Shown here: positions 1 to 8,525 of the stretch, piece by piece
Layout: every line of letters begins with the position of its first letter
Position numbering within the stretch: the first letter of the stretch is position 1
DNA from: Gilvirhabdus luticola
GTDB taxonomy: Bacteria > Bacteroidota > Bacteroidia > Flavobacteriales > Flavobacteriaceae
Assembly (NCBI RefSeq): GCF_032583975.1
Contig: NZ_JAWHTF010000004.1
DNA: 64,000 nucleotides
Strand: one strand, 5' to 3'
The notes under the pieces: model-generated
What the model was told of the DNA's origin: nothing
Seen by the model: only the letters and a program-made list of their open reading frames with translations
The model's database searches: none
Made by a program: the position numbers and the translations under genes

Positions 1-77
1 TGCAGTAAGTGTTGTACTGCTTCCTTGGCAAATAGAAACGTCTTCTCCTGCATTAGCTGCAATATTGCCTGGTTCAG
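1..77 (-). repeat. Copy 2 of a 77-bp exact direct repeat (Ig-like module)
   Basis: Bases 1-77 are identical to 433-509, a period of 432 bp or 144 codons. Both copies encode the start of an Ig-like module (core NAGEDVSICQGSSTTLTA). The copy may continue beyond the window edge. Exact identity at DNA level points to recent duplication or gene conversion. Confidence 0.9.
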
Positions 78-1764
78 GCTGAACAACAATTACAGCGACA
101 GAATCTTCATTACTACATCCATTTTGGGATACTTCTACAGAATAGGTTGTTGTAACATTTGGGCTAACGGTAATACTCTGTAATGTTGAACCATTACTCC
201 ATTGGTAACTCGTTCCTCCTGTAGCTGTGAGCGTTGTGCTTTGTCCTTCTTCTATGGTAACATCTGCTCCGGCATTCGCTTCAGGGATTTCGTTAACTGT
301 GACTACAACTGAATCAGTATCTGATTCTCCTCCACTACTAACGGTAACTGTATATGTACTTGTGCTTGCTGGACTCACTTGTATGCTGGCTGTGGTTTCA
401 CCTGTATTCCATAAATATTGGTCTCCACCAGATGCAGTAAGTGTTGTACTGCTTCCTTGGCAAATAGAAACGTCTTCTCCTGCATTAGCTGCAATATTGC
501 CTGGTTCAGAGTCTTTTTTTTCAACTATGTATGAAGGTGCATATTGTCCTCCAAATGCATTATTCCAATTGCTTCCAAACATAACTTTTGAACCATCTCT
601 ATTAGGAACTGCTTGAGCTTCATGACCATATCCAGCTGTATAATCTGAATGATGAATTGCAAATCGCTCAACCGTATTAGATCCGTCCAATTTTATAGCA
701 AATATTTCTCTTGCAGCAACTGGATGATCTGTGCAACAACCTTCACTTACATATGCCCATCCAGGTCGTTTTGTATTTCTTAAACTTACATGTCCTCCCC
801 AAATACCAGTCAATCCATTATGATCTTCTTGTGGCCAGTAAAATAAGGGTGTTACCTGTGCATTATCTAAATGAATCATAGCTAAATAATAATCTTCATC
901 CCATGTGCTAGAATCTCCAAACTGAACTAGTACGTCATTTCCATTCGCATCAAATCCCATATCTCCATGTGCTGTATTGTTGTAAAGATGAGTTTTGTTG
1001 GTCAAGTCTATATTGTATCTTTTATAACCTTGATATTCACCAGAGCCACTAATTCCATAAGCAAGTATTGCATACTTGCCTGATGGGCTTATAGAAAACC
1101 ATTTAATGTTCTGATTACTCATGTCTCCCAAATTCAGTTCTCCTACAATTATATCATTTTTAATATCATAGGTTATAAGCGTTATTTGACTACCATTTGA
1201 ACCTATAAGTCCAACATATTTATCATCAGCAGATTGGTTTCCTTTATTGTAACCAAAATCTATTTTTGCATATGCATCAAAAGAATGCAAGGTATTGGTT
1301 TGATTAGTATTTACATTAAATGACACAAATTTGTTAGCAGGAGTACCGTACATAATATTAGGTTGTGTATTACTCCATTTTGCTTCACTGGGAACATCAC
1401 TCCAAAACAGAAATTCGTAGGATTCTCCATCTAGAATTGCAGATGGAAAACTTTGCAACATTATTAATGAGCCATCACTATTCCAAGGCTGTGTTACAGG
1501 ATAATGATGTCTTAAGTTCCCCGCAGAAGTCCCAAAAACCTGGCTATCACTTATTCGAGTAACAGTGTTGTTGAATGAGCTCTCGATAAAAGGTGTCAAA
1601 TATTCTGGCGCTTGACCGGAAGGCGGCAGATAATTTGAATAATTAATTGATGATAATTGAACATCATCAGGGTAGTTTTGTCCTTTAGCTACTATTATAA
1701 ATAATAAAAAAACAATCCAGTAAAAATTCCTGTTCAAAAGGAATTTAGAGCAACATTTAATCAT
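1..1764 (-). CDS. Exported beta-propeller/Ig-like repeat protein, C-terminus cut by the window edge
   Basis: The frame opens at an ATG at 1764 and stays open to base 1 (588 codons). Residues 1-29 look like a signal peptide: basic start, hydrophobic run, probable cut after VAKG. Residues about 30-415 have Trp/Asp/Gly-rich blade-like segments (for example QPWNSDGSLIML) typical of TolB/WD40-like propellers; I cannot name the family. From about residue 419 come Ig/PKD-like modules with the cores NAGEDVSICQGSSTTLTA and NAGADVTIEEGQSTTLTA, a style common in flavobacterial type IX secretion cargo. A type IX C-terminal sorting domain would lie outside the window, so that route is inferred. Ligand or substrate is unknown. 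It is divergent from the glycan locus that starts at 2166. Confidence 0.85.
   Translation of the reverse strand, partial: MIKCCSKFLLNRNFYWIVFLLFIIVAKGQNYPDDVQLSSINYSNYLPPSGQAPEYLTPFIESSFNNTVTRISDSQVFGTSAGNLRHHYPVTQPWNSDGSLIMLQSFPSAILDGESYEFLFWSDVPSEAKWSNTQPNIMYGTPANKFVSFNVNTNQTNTLHSFDAYAKIDFGYNKGNQSADDKYVGLIGSNGSQITLITYDIKNDIIVGELNLGDMSNQNIKWFSISPSGKYAILAYGISGSGEYQGYKRYNIDLTNKTHLYNNTAHGDMGFDANGNDVLVQFGDSSTWDEDYYLAMIHLDNAQVTPLFYWPQEDHNGLTGIWGGHVSLRNTKRPGWAYVSEGCCTDHPVAAREIFAIKLDGSNTVERFAIHHSDYTAGYGHEAQAVPNRDGSKVMFGSNWNNAFGGQYAPSYIVEKKDSEPGNIAANAGEDVSICQGSSTTLTASGGDQYLWNTGETTASIQVSPASTSTYTVTVSSGGESDTDSVVVTVNEIPEANAGADVTIEEGQSTTLTATGGTSYQWSNGSTLQSITVSPNVTTTYSVEVSQNGCSNEDSVAVIVVQPEPGNIAANAGEDVSICQGSSTTLTA
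433..509 (-). repeat. Copy 1 of the 77-bp exact direct repeat (Ig-like module)
   Basis: Identical to bases 1-77. Between the two copies lies one diverged module (core NAGADVTIEEGQSTTLTA), so the repeating unit at DNA level is a two-module block of 144 residues. Confidence 0.9.
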
Positions 1765-2165
1765 AGTATTTGGGGCTTTTACTATTTTATAGCCTAAATC
1801 TATCGAAAACATTTTTTTTAAAATCTAAACGATTTAGATTTTTCGATGAATTACAAAATTTTTGTAGGTTATTTCTTTCTTAATATACATTTAATAGATA
1901 TTGAATGCATTTTATCGATAAAAATTAAGCTATAAAAAGAAATAAAGGTTTATATACGGAAGAAAGTATTGTTTCGGACGATGAAAAAATGTTAAAACTT
2001 ATAACTAAAATAAACATTATCAAATGTGCATTTCAAATTGTAAAATTGTTATTTCATCTAATTAAATATTAAGATTAATTACAAACAGCTGAAAATTGTT
2101 ACTTTTAAAAGCTAATAACATTTACATTTTGTAATAATGTATAATGCCCAAACCTACTGTATTAA
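1765..2165. other. Intergenic region between divergent genes, with palindromes and a weak promoter candidate
   Basis: 401 bases without a gene. It lies between the leftward repeat protein and the rightward glycan locus, so it should carry both promoters. I see a 10-bp perfect inverted repeat at 1820-1842, a short palindrome TTTTATCGATAAAA near 1909-1922, and TACATTTTG at 2123-2131, one base longer than the TAnnTTTG box, as a weak promoter candidate for the glycan locus. No small ORF or RNA gene is convincing. Confidence 0.5.
1820..1842. repeat. Perfect inverted repeat in the divergent intergenic region
   Basis: Arms AAAATCTAAA (1820-1829) and TTTAGATTTT (1833-1842) are perfect complements around CGA. 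A second pair, ATCGAAAA (1802-1809) and TTTTCGAT (1840-1847), overlaps it. The site is upstream of both flanking genes, which fits an operator better than a terminator. AT-rich DNA makes chance matches easier. Confidence 0.5.
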
Positions 2166-3251
2166 TTGGAAAGAAAAAAAATTGTCTTCATTATACCCAG
2201 CCTTACATCTGGAGGAGCAGAACGTGTTGTCTCGATTTTGGCAAATATGTTATTGGAATTTTATGATGTAAAGATCATTCTACTTTATAAAAACAAGCCT
2301 TTTTATTTTCTTGACAAAGGAATAAGTATAAAATTTTGCAAGCGAACTTATAGCAGAAAATCTAATTTTTTTAAATCTATAATTAATCATGTTTACATGA
2401 TCAAACAAGTATTTAGATTTACAAAAGGTCAAGATATTATTATAGGTTTTACAACAACCTGCAATGTTTATGCTATAATTGCTTCTAAACTTATAAAAAT
2501 ACCCAGCATTATTAGCGAACGGATAAATCCTAATTACAGTGTGGAAAATAAGTTTTGGAATACAATTAGAAAAAAAATATATCCTAAATCTGATATGGTA
2601 ATATTACAGACTGGTAGTGTTAAAGACTTTTATAAAAGATTTATAAATGAAAATAAACTAACAGTAATTCCAAATCCTATTGACCCAGAACTTCAAAACC
2701 GTATTAACGTAAACCAAATAAAAGAAAATATAATTCTAACAGTTGGTAGATTTACTAAACAAAAAAATCATGAAATTTTAATAAATGCTTTTGCAAATAT
2801 TCCACACAATAACTGGAAATTATTAATTATTGGAGATGGAGAAGAAAAACAGGCATATAAAAAGCTGATTCGTGATTTAAATAAAGAAGAGTACATTTTT
2901 TTAGTAGAAAGAACTACTGATATTCACACAGAATATAATCGTGCAAAGATTTTTGCATTAACTTCAGATTATGAAGGATTCCCAAATGTACTTATAGAAG
3001 CTATGAGTTTTGGTATTCCATCTATTTCAAGTGATTGTCCAACTGGACCTTCGGATATCATTGAACACAATAAGAATGGTTTACTTTTTCCTGTTAATGA
3101 TCAAAAGGCATTAGAAACTCAATTAATTGAATTAATGAACAATGAAGAATTAAGAATTATTTTAAGCAAGAATGCTGTAAATTCAGTATCTAGACTAAAT
3201 GCAGATAATATAGTCAGTCAATGGAGAACGATTATTAACAAGTTGCTGTGA
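2166..3251 (+). CDS. Family 4 glycosyltransferase (GT-B fold)
   Basis: 361 residues. It probably adds one sugar to an undecaprenyl-linked glycan on the cytoplasmic face of the inner membrane. The N-terminus IVFIIPSLTSGGAERVV is the acceptor-side Rossmann start of GT4 enzymes. VGRFTKQKN (about residue 193) and EGFPNVLIEAMSFGIP (about 270) are the donor-binding E-x7-E region of that family. The start is a TTG directly after an in-frame TAA; no in-frame ATG exists until residue 28, which would remove the Gly-rich loop. First gene of the glycan locus, 3 bases before the next gene. Donor and linkage cannot be read from sequence. Confidence 0.88.
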   Translation: MERKKIVFIIPSLTSGGAERVVSILANMLLEFYDVKIILLYKNKPFYFLDKGISIKFCKRTYSRKSNFFKSIINHVYMIKQVFRFTKGQDIIIGFTTTCNVYAIIASKLIKIPSIISERINPNYSVENKFWNTIRKKIYPKSDMVILQTGSVKDFYKRFINENKLTVIPNPIDPELQNRINVNQIKENIILTVGRFTKQKNHEILINAFANIPHNNWKLLIIGDGEEKQAYKKLIRDLNKEEYIFLVERTTDIHTEYNRAKIFALTSDYEGFPNVLIEAMSFGIPSISSDCPTGPSDIIEHNKNGLLFPVNDQKALETQLIELMNNEELRIILSKNAVNSVSRLNADNIVSQWRTIINKLL

Positions 3252-3254
3252 CCT

Positions 3255-4214
3255 ATGAGACTTAAAGAATTATTACCAAAATATGAACCCGCAAAAGAAA
3301 TTTCAAATTTTGAATATAAATTTACTGTGTTTACTCCTGTTTATAATCGTGCAGATACTTTACATCGTGTTTTCGATTCTTTAAACAAGCAAACATTCCG
3401 AAACTTTGAATTAATTATAATTAATGATGGTTCTACAGATAACTCACACGAAGAAATATCTAAACATCTAAAACATGTTGACTTCAAAACAACTTATATT
3501 AATAATGAAGTCAACAATCACAAAATGGCATGTTTGATACAGGGAATTTCCTTGGCAAAAGGAGAGTTTTTTCTTCCATTTGACTCTGATGATGAATGCA
3601 CAGAAGATGCATTGGAAATATTTCATGAGCGTTATAATTCTATTCCAAACCATTTAAAAGAAAATGTAAGCAGTGTTACATGTTTGTGTAAAGATCAATT
3701 TGGAAAACTTGTTGGCGAAAAATTTGATTCAGATCCATATTACAGTTCTACCTTTAATAATATCTTAATTAATAGATATAAACTTGAAAAATGGGGTTTT
3801 ACAAAAACAGAGATTTTAATGGGTGTAAAAATTGACCCTTACCTCTACTCTAGAGGATACATACCTGAAGGCGTTATCTGGAATATGCTTGCTAAATTAG
3901 GTTATAAAACTATGTACATTAATGAAATTTTACGTGTCTATTATTTAGATACAGGAAACAGCATTACTGGAGAAAGTTATAGTAAAAACACTCTTGGATT
4001 AGCTGTGTATTCACTCTGTATTTTAAACTGGTTTTATAAAGACTATTTTTCAAAAAATCCCATTTTATTTTTAAAATGGATATACTATTTACTAATGGCA
4101 TCAAAGAATCTGGAGTTTTCCATGAAAGACATATATTCATCAATTGACTGCTATTTTTTAAGATCTGTATTTGTATTATGTTGGCCATTTAGAAAATTTA
4201 TAAAGTTTAAATAG
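3255..4214 (+). CDS. Family 2 glycosyltransferase (GT-A fold)
   Basis: 319 residues. Residues about 25-60 carry FTPVYNRADTL and NDGSTDNS, the nucleotide-binding start of GT2 enzymes. DSDDE near residue 108 is the metal-binding DxD-like motif. Starts with ATG three bases after the upstream GT4 and is followed at once by the flippase gene, so it is cotranscribed. The C-terminal third is hydrophobic and aromatic and may lie on the membrane, with no clear multi-span domain. It is the only GT2 in the locus, expected to form a distinct linkage from nucleotide-sugar to lipid-linked acceptor; the sugar is unknown. Confidence 0.88.
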   Translation: MRLKELLPKYEPAKEISNFEYKFTVFTPVYNRADTLHRVFDSLNKQTFRNFELIIINDGSTDNSHEEISKHLKHVDFKTTYINNEVNNHKMACLIQGISLAKGEFFLPFDSDDECTEDALEIFHERYNSIPNHLKENVSSVTCLCKDQFGKLVGEKFDSDPYYSSTFNNILINRYKLEKWGFTKTEILMGVKIDPYLYSRGYIPEGVIWNMLAKLGYKTMYINEILRVYYLDTGNSITGESYSKNTLGLAVYSLCILNWFYKDYFSKNPILFLKWIYYLLMASKNLEFSMKDIYSSIDCYFLRSVFVLCWPFRKFIKFK

Positions 4215-4217
4215 TAA

Positions 4218-5561
4218 GTGACAACTCTAAAAGATCAAATAATATCTAATTTCAAAAGGGTTTTAAAAAGCCCTACAACTTTTAATATCATAACAGTTGT
4301 TATTATTACTGTAGTTGTAAAAGGTTTTGGTTTTTATAAAGAAGTTGTTGTTGCTGGTTCGTTTGGACTATCAGAACTGTTGGATACCTTTTATATAGCA
4401 GCATTACTCCCAGGATTTATTAACCAAGTATTTTTAATTGCTTTTAAGGCAGTTTTTATACCCAACTACATTGCAGAATCTAAAACCACAAAAAATATTG
4501 GTTCATTTCAGTCTATGAGTTTTTTGGTAACTATAGCTACTGGTCTTTTTTTTATATTAATAGCATATCTGATCACGGATGTTTTTTTGGATGTTTTTTT
4601 TAAAGGACACACTGAAAGCTATTATCAATTAATAAAAATTCAATTTTATTATTTAGTACCATGTATTTTATTATGGGGCTTGTCATCACTATTAAGTGGT
4701 TTATTAAATGTTTACCATGAATTTAGGCATTCCTCCATTTATCCTGTCCTAACTTCCGTCGCCATGCTTATCTGTTTAATCTTTTTTAAAGATGAATTAC
4801 AAGAAACAGTACTAGCAGTAGGTATGCTTATAGGATGTGTAGCAGAGGTTTTCTATTTAGCTATTGTTTGCTTAATAAAGAAAGTTATAAAGTTAGCGAA
4901 GCCAAGTTTTTCAGGTAGGAATGTGCAAATAATGTTCAAACAATTACCAGCAAGAATTTCATCTGGTTTACTTACGGGTTTAATCCCAGTTACCGACCAA
5001 TTTTTTTCAGCTCAATTAATAATTGGTTCTATTGCTGCATTAAACTATGGAATGAAAATTCCTGCGTTTTTTTCTACCCTAATTATTATGGCTTTAGGTA
5101 GTGTGCTACTGCCCTATTTCTCTAACTTAATAATTGACAATAAAGAAAATGCATTTAAACAACTCAACTATATTTTAAAATTATTGTTCTTCGGTTTAAT
5201 CCTTATTGTTATTCCATTATTATTTTTCTCTACTACTCTAATTGAACTTTTATTTGAACGAAATGAATTTACACATGACGATACAATTATAGTAGCTAGT
5301 GTCCAAAATGCATTTTTAATTGCTATTCCTTTTGCAGTATGTGGCGATGTTATAGTTAGATTTTTGACAAGTATCAATAAAAATGCTTTTTTGGCTTATG
5401 TATCTTTGGGAAGTGTTATTTTAAATATCATTTTTGATTTTATATTGATGAAATTTTACGGTATTTTAGGAATTGCTATCTGCACCTTAATTATTGAAAT
5501 CATCAAAAGTTTCTTTTTGTTAAAATTTGTTAATGCACAGAAAAAAATATTCTTAAAATAA
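4218..5561 (+). CDS. MurJ-like (MOP superfamily) lipid-linked glycan flippase
   Basis: 447 residues, almost entirely hydrophobic helices as in the 12-14-span MOP exporters. The N-terminal part (VVVAGSFGLSELLDTFYIAA, then FIPNYIAE) follows the pattern of MurJ/MviN lipid II flippases more than that of classic Wzx. Its place inside a glycan locus beside a ligase-like gene argues for flipping the undecaprenyl-linked repeat unit, not lipid II; that is inference. Start is GTG at 4218, 4 bases after the GT2 gene, and the stop abuts the next ATG. A housekeeping murJ elsewhere in the genome would support the specialised role. Confidence 0.78.
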   Translation: MTTLKDQIISNFKRVLKSPTTFNIITVVIITVVVKGFGFYKEVVVAGSFGLSELLDTFYIAALLPGFINQVFLIAFKAVFIPNYIAESKTTKNIGSFQSMSFLVTIATGLFFILIAYLITDVFLDVFFKGHTESYYQLIKIQFYYLVPCILLWGLSSLLSGLLNVYHEFRHSSIYPVLTSVAMLICLIFFKDELQETVLAVGMLIGCVAEVFYLAIVCLIKKVIKLAKPSFSGRNVQIMFKQLPARISSGLLTGLIPVTDQFFSAQLIIGSIAALNYGMKIPAFFSTLIIMALGSVLLPYFSNLIIDNKENAFKQLNYILKLLFFGLILIVIPLLFFSTTLIELLFERNEFTHDDTIIVASVQNAFLIAIPFAVCGDVIVRFLTSINKNAFLAYVSLGSVILNIIFDFILMKFYGILGIAICTLIIEIIKSFFLLKFVNAQKKIFLK

Positions 5562-6670
5562 TGCAAATCTTCAAATATATATTACTCACATTAGTACTAT
5601 TAAGTTTACCCACTTTTGGTCTGTATGCTTTTGGCCCTGGTGTAGGTAGTGCATTGGTTTTGTTAATGTTTATTGGAATTTTAGGGTATTTCTTTCTTAA
5701 TAAAAAAGAAAAATTTGTATTTCCATTTTTAGTCCTTGGTTTAAGTTATTATCTAATTTCTGGAGTGAATTTTTCTGGATTTCTCGAAGATTATATTAAT
5801 GATATCATTAAGTATCTAATTTTTATTATTCTTACGGGCTATTTAATAAAACAAACCAAACAAATAGAAGTTTGTATTATTCTGCTCATTGGAGCTTTGA
5901 GTATACTTGTTAATGTTATTCAGTTTCCTAATAGTTATGGACGTTATAGCGGACTTTATCTTAATCCCAATACAGCAGGAGTTGTTTGTCTTTTAGGATT
6001 TGCATATAGTTACTCTATCAAATCATTAAAATATAGATTGCTATTGCAATTTTTATTCACAATCGCAGGTATAATGACTTTTTCAAGATCTTTTATATTG
6101 GTTTTAATTCTAGTTAATTTGGTATCAATGATTTCCAATAAAAAAAATATTATTGGTCTTTTGATCGGAGCTGTAGCATTAGTTATTATTCTTGGTACAA
6201 CTACTTTACAACTCAATTCTAAAAGATTTTCCGCACTTAAAAGCATTTTTTCAGATGATGTAGATAGAGAAGCTATTTCAGAAAACCCAAGAAATGAAAC
6301 TTGGGCTTTATATACAGATGTCGTTTTAGACAAGCCAATTTATGGTCATGGTTATAAAAGTATGCAGGGAAAAGAAACGGATACTGTAGGGATAAAGGCT
6401 GGTGTTCACAATACATACCTAATGGTATTGGGTGAATCAGGTTTAATTCCTTTTTTATTACTTACTTATATCTATGTATTTATTTTTATTAAAAGTCTCA
6501 AACATTTTTCTGCACATCCAGAATATAATTATTTGTCAATAATTTTAATCACTTATTTACTAGTTTCACATAATTTTTTTGACAATTATTTAATTTTATT
6601 TATTTCAATATGGTTATATATCAAAGTAAAGGAAAGCCCAGAAATCATTAACCCAATAACCAAATCTTAA
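5561..6670 (+). CDS. O-antigen ligase/Wzy polymerase-like membrane protein
   Basis: 369 residues with about ten or more hydrophobic spans and a long periplasmic loop near residues 225-290. The sequence GVHNTYLMVLGESG just before a late span is the Wzy_C/WaaL hallmark, with the conserved His. NPNTAGVVC near residue 130 is also typical. Such proteins either polymerise repeat units or ligate the finished glycan to lipid A-core or protein; sequence alone does not separate these. The gene overlaps the flippase stop by one base, so flipping and polymerisation/ligation are translationally linked. Confidence 0.8.
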   Translation: MQIFKYILLTLVLLSLPTFGLYAFGPGVGSALVLLMFIGILGYFFLNKKEKFVFPFLVLGLSYYLISGVNFSGFLEDYINDIIKYLIFIILTGYLIKQTKQIEVCIILLIGALSILVNVIQFPNSYGRYSGLYLNPNTAGVVCLLGFAYSYSIKSLKYRLLLQFLFTIAGIMTFSRSFILVLILVNLVSMISNKKNIIGLLIGAVALVIILGTTTLQLNSKRFSALKSIFSDDVDREAISENPRNETWALYTDVVLDKPIYGHGYKSMQGKETDTVGIKAGVHNTYLMVLGESGLIPFLLLTYIYVFIFIKSLKHFSAHPEYNYLSIILITYLLVSHNFFDNYLILFISIWLYIKVKESPEIINPITKS

Positions 6671-6674
6671 ACCC

Positions 6675-8525
6675 ATGTGTGGTATCTACGGATCAACAAT
6701 AAAATACTCAAAAGAACAGGTAAAACGAAAGCTAGAGAGAACCGATTTCAGAGGTCCAGATAAACTTGATTTTAAGTTTTTAGGCTCTGAAGCAAATCCC
6801 ACAATCTTTGGTCATAACAGGTTGTCAATTATAGATTTAGACCCAAGGTCCAATCAGCCATTCTCATACAATGAGCATTGCCACATTGTTTTTAATGGGG
6901 AAATTTACAATTTCAAAACCATTAAAAAAGATCTCCTTCAAAGTGGCTACGAATTTAAAACTACAAGTGACACTGAAGTTATTTGTGCCGCATATTTAGA
7001 ATATGGTAACGCTTGTGTTAATAAGTTTAACGGTATGTTTGCCTTTGTGATTTATGATGTTAAAAAGCAAACTCTTTTTGGAGCAAGAGACAGATTGGGG
7101 CAAAAACCATTTTATTATTTTCATGATCGTAAAAATTTTGAATTTGCTAGTCAGATTTCTCAAATACAGTTATTTAATGACAATCTCTCAATATCAAAAG
7201 ATAATATAAGCAATTATCTGGCTTGGGGAGCGGTTCCTGACCCAAATTCAATTTTCAATGAAATCAAAAAACTTGAGGCTGGACACTACTTTACGTATAA
7301 CCTAATTAATAATGGTTTAAAAATTGAACAGTATTGGGACATAGATTATCATGGTTCAAATCCATTCCAAGGTAATTATCAAGATGCCAAGCATATCTTA
7401 AACGATTACATTAAAGATGCTGTATCCATAAGATTATTTGCTGATGTTCCGGTAGGTATATTTTTATCTGGTGGTGTAGATTCTTCAGTTGTAGCGGCAC
7501 TGGCAACACAAACAACATCTAGTAAGGTAAAAACATTTTCTGTAAAGTTCAATGAGAAGGGATTTGATGAAAGCACATACTCAAAGCAAGTCGCTGACCA
7601 TTTACAAACAGACCATCATATCATTGAGTGTAATTATAAGGAAGGTATTGATTTGATTGATAATTTTTGCTACTACTATGATGAACCTTTTGCAGATTCA
7701 TCAGCAATCCCATCAATGTTATTAGCAAAGTATACTAGAAAGCAAGTTACTGTGGCATTATCTGGAGATGGTGGTGATGAAAGCTTTATAGGATACCAAC
7801 GCTATCATTGGATGAAGAAAGCAGATTTAGCATATAAAGTTCCTCTTTCTTTAAGAAAACTTTTGTCTAGTATTATGCATCTTACTCCAAATTATAGGGT
7901 CAAAATATTAGCACATGCTTTAAAGTACAATGACGCAAACAGCATTTATTTGGCGTCTATGACAGGAATTAATCTTTCATGGTTAGAGACTGATCATAAT
8001 CATTTGGATTTTGATGAAAAAAAGTATTTGTTTCACAAGAATAAAAATCTTTATGAACGTATTTCGGACTTTGATTTAAAAACTTACCTAAATTGGGATA
8101 TTAACACAAAAGTAGACAGAGCTACGATGGCTTATTCGCTTGAAGCACGTTCGCCATTAATGGATTATAGAATTGTAGATTTTGCACGTTCTCTTCCCAC
8201 CAATTTTAAATACCAAGGTAAAAATCAAAAGCGAATATTAAAAGATGTTTTATACGATTATGTACCAAAACATATATTTGAAAGACCCAAAGCTGGTTTT
8301 ACAATGCCTTTTAAGGAATGGTTTAAAGACGAACTGAAAGAATATGTGCTTACAGAGTTAAGTGATTCTAACTTAAAAGATATTCCTTGTATTAATCCAA
8401 AAGAAGTGAGTTTTATGATTCAACAGCACATGAACGGCTCTTGGAATAGATATCCTCTTATTTGGAAGCTATTAGTTTTAAAGCAATGGTTAAAATCTAA
8501 CGGAAAAGGTTATACAATTAAATAA
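6675..8525 (+). CDS. asnB: AsnB-type glutamine amidotransferase/asparagine synthetase (first copy)
   Basis: 616 residues. Met-Cys-Gly start gives the N-terminal nucleophile Cys2 of class II glutaminase domains after Met removal. SGGVDSSVVAAL near residue 264 is the PPi-loop of the ATP-dependent synthetase domain, and SGDGGDESFIGY follows. The usual HRGPD appears as FRGPD. In glycan loci such proteins usually amidate a uronic-acid carboxyl group (WbpS-like role) instead of making free asparagine; the location inside the locus supports this, but the substrate is inferred. It overlaps the next gene by one base. Confidence 0.85.
   Translation: MCGIYGSTIKYSKEQVKRKLERTDFRGPDKLDFKFLGSEANPTIFGHNRLSIIDLDPRSNQPFSYNEHCHIVFNGEIYNFKTIKKDLLQSGYEFKTTSDTEVICAAYLEYGNACVNKFNGMFAFVIYDVKKQTLFGARDRLGQKPFYYFHDRKNFEFASQISQIQLFNDNLSISKDNISNYLAWGAVPDPNSIFNEIKKLEAGHYFTYNLINNGLKIEQYWDIDYHGSNPFQGNYQDAKHILNDYIKDAVSIRLFADVPVGIFLSGGVDSSVVAALATQTTSSKVKTFSVKFNEKGFDESTYSKQVADHLQTDHHIIECNYKEGIDLIDNFCYYYDEPFADSSAIPSMLLAKYTRKQVTVALSGDGGDESFIGYQRYHWMKKADLAYKVPLSLRKLLSSIMHLTPNYRVKILAHALKYNDANSIYLASMTGINLSWLETDHNHLDFDEKKYLFHKNKNLYERISDFDLKTYLNWDINTKVDRATMAYSLEARSPLMDYRIVDFARSLPTNFKYQGKNQKRILKDVLYDYVPKHIFERPKAGFTMPFKEWFKDELKEYVLTELSDSNLKDIPCINPKEVSFMIQQHMNGSWNRYPLIWKLLVLKQWLKSNGKGYTIK

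Noticed and set aside
227..1562. Open plus-strand frames opposite the exported repeat protein
   Set aside because: They are short, have no homologous look, and lie opposite a long coherent minus-strand frame with signal peptide and repeats.
2144..2182. An ATG at 2144 in another frame gives MPKPTVLIGKKK and would join the first glycosyltransferase by one indel in the A-run
   Set aside because: The TTG at 2166 already gives a normal family N-terminus, so no frameshift needs to be assumed. A read-level check of the A-run would settle it.
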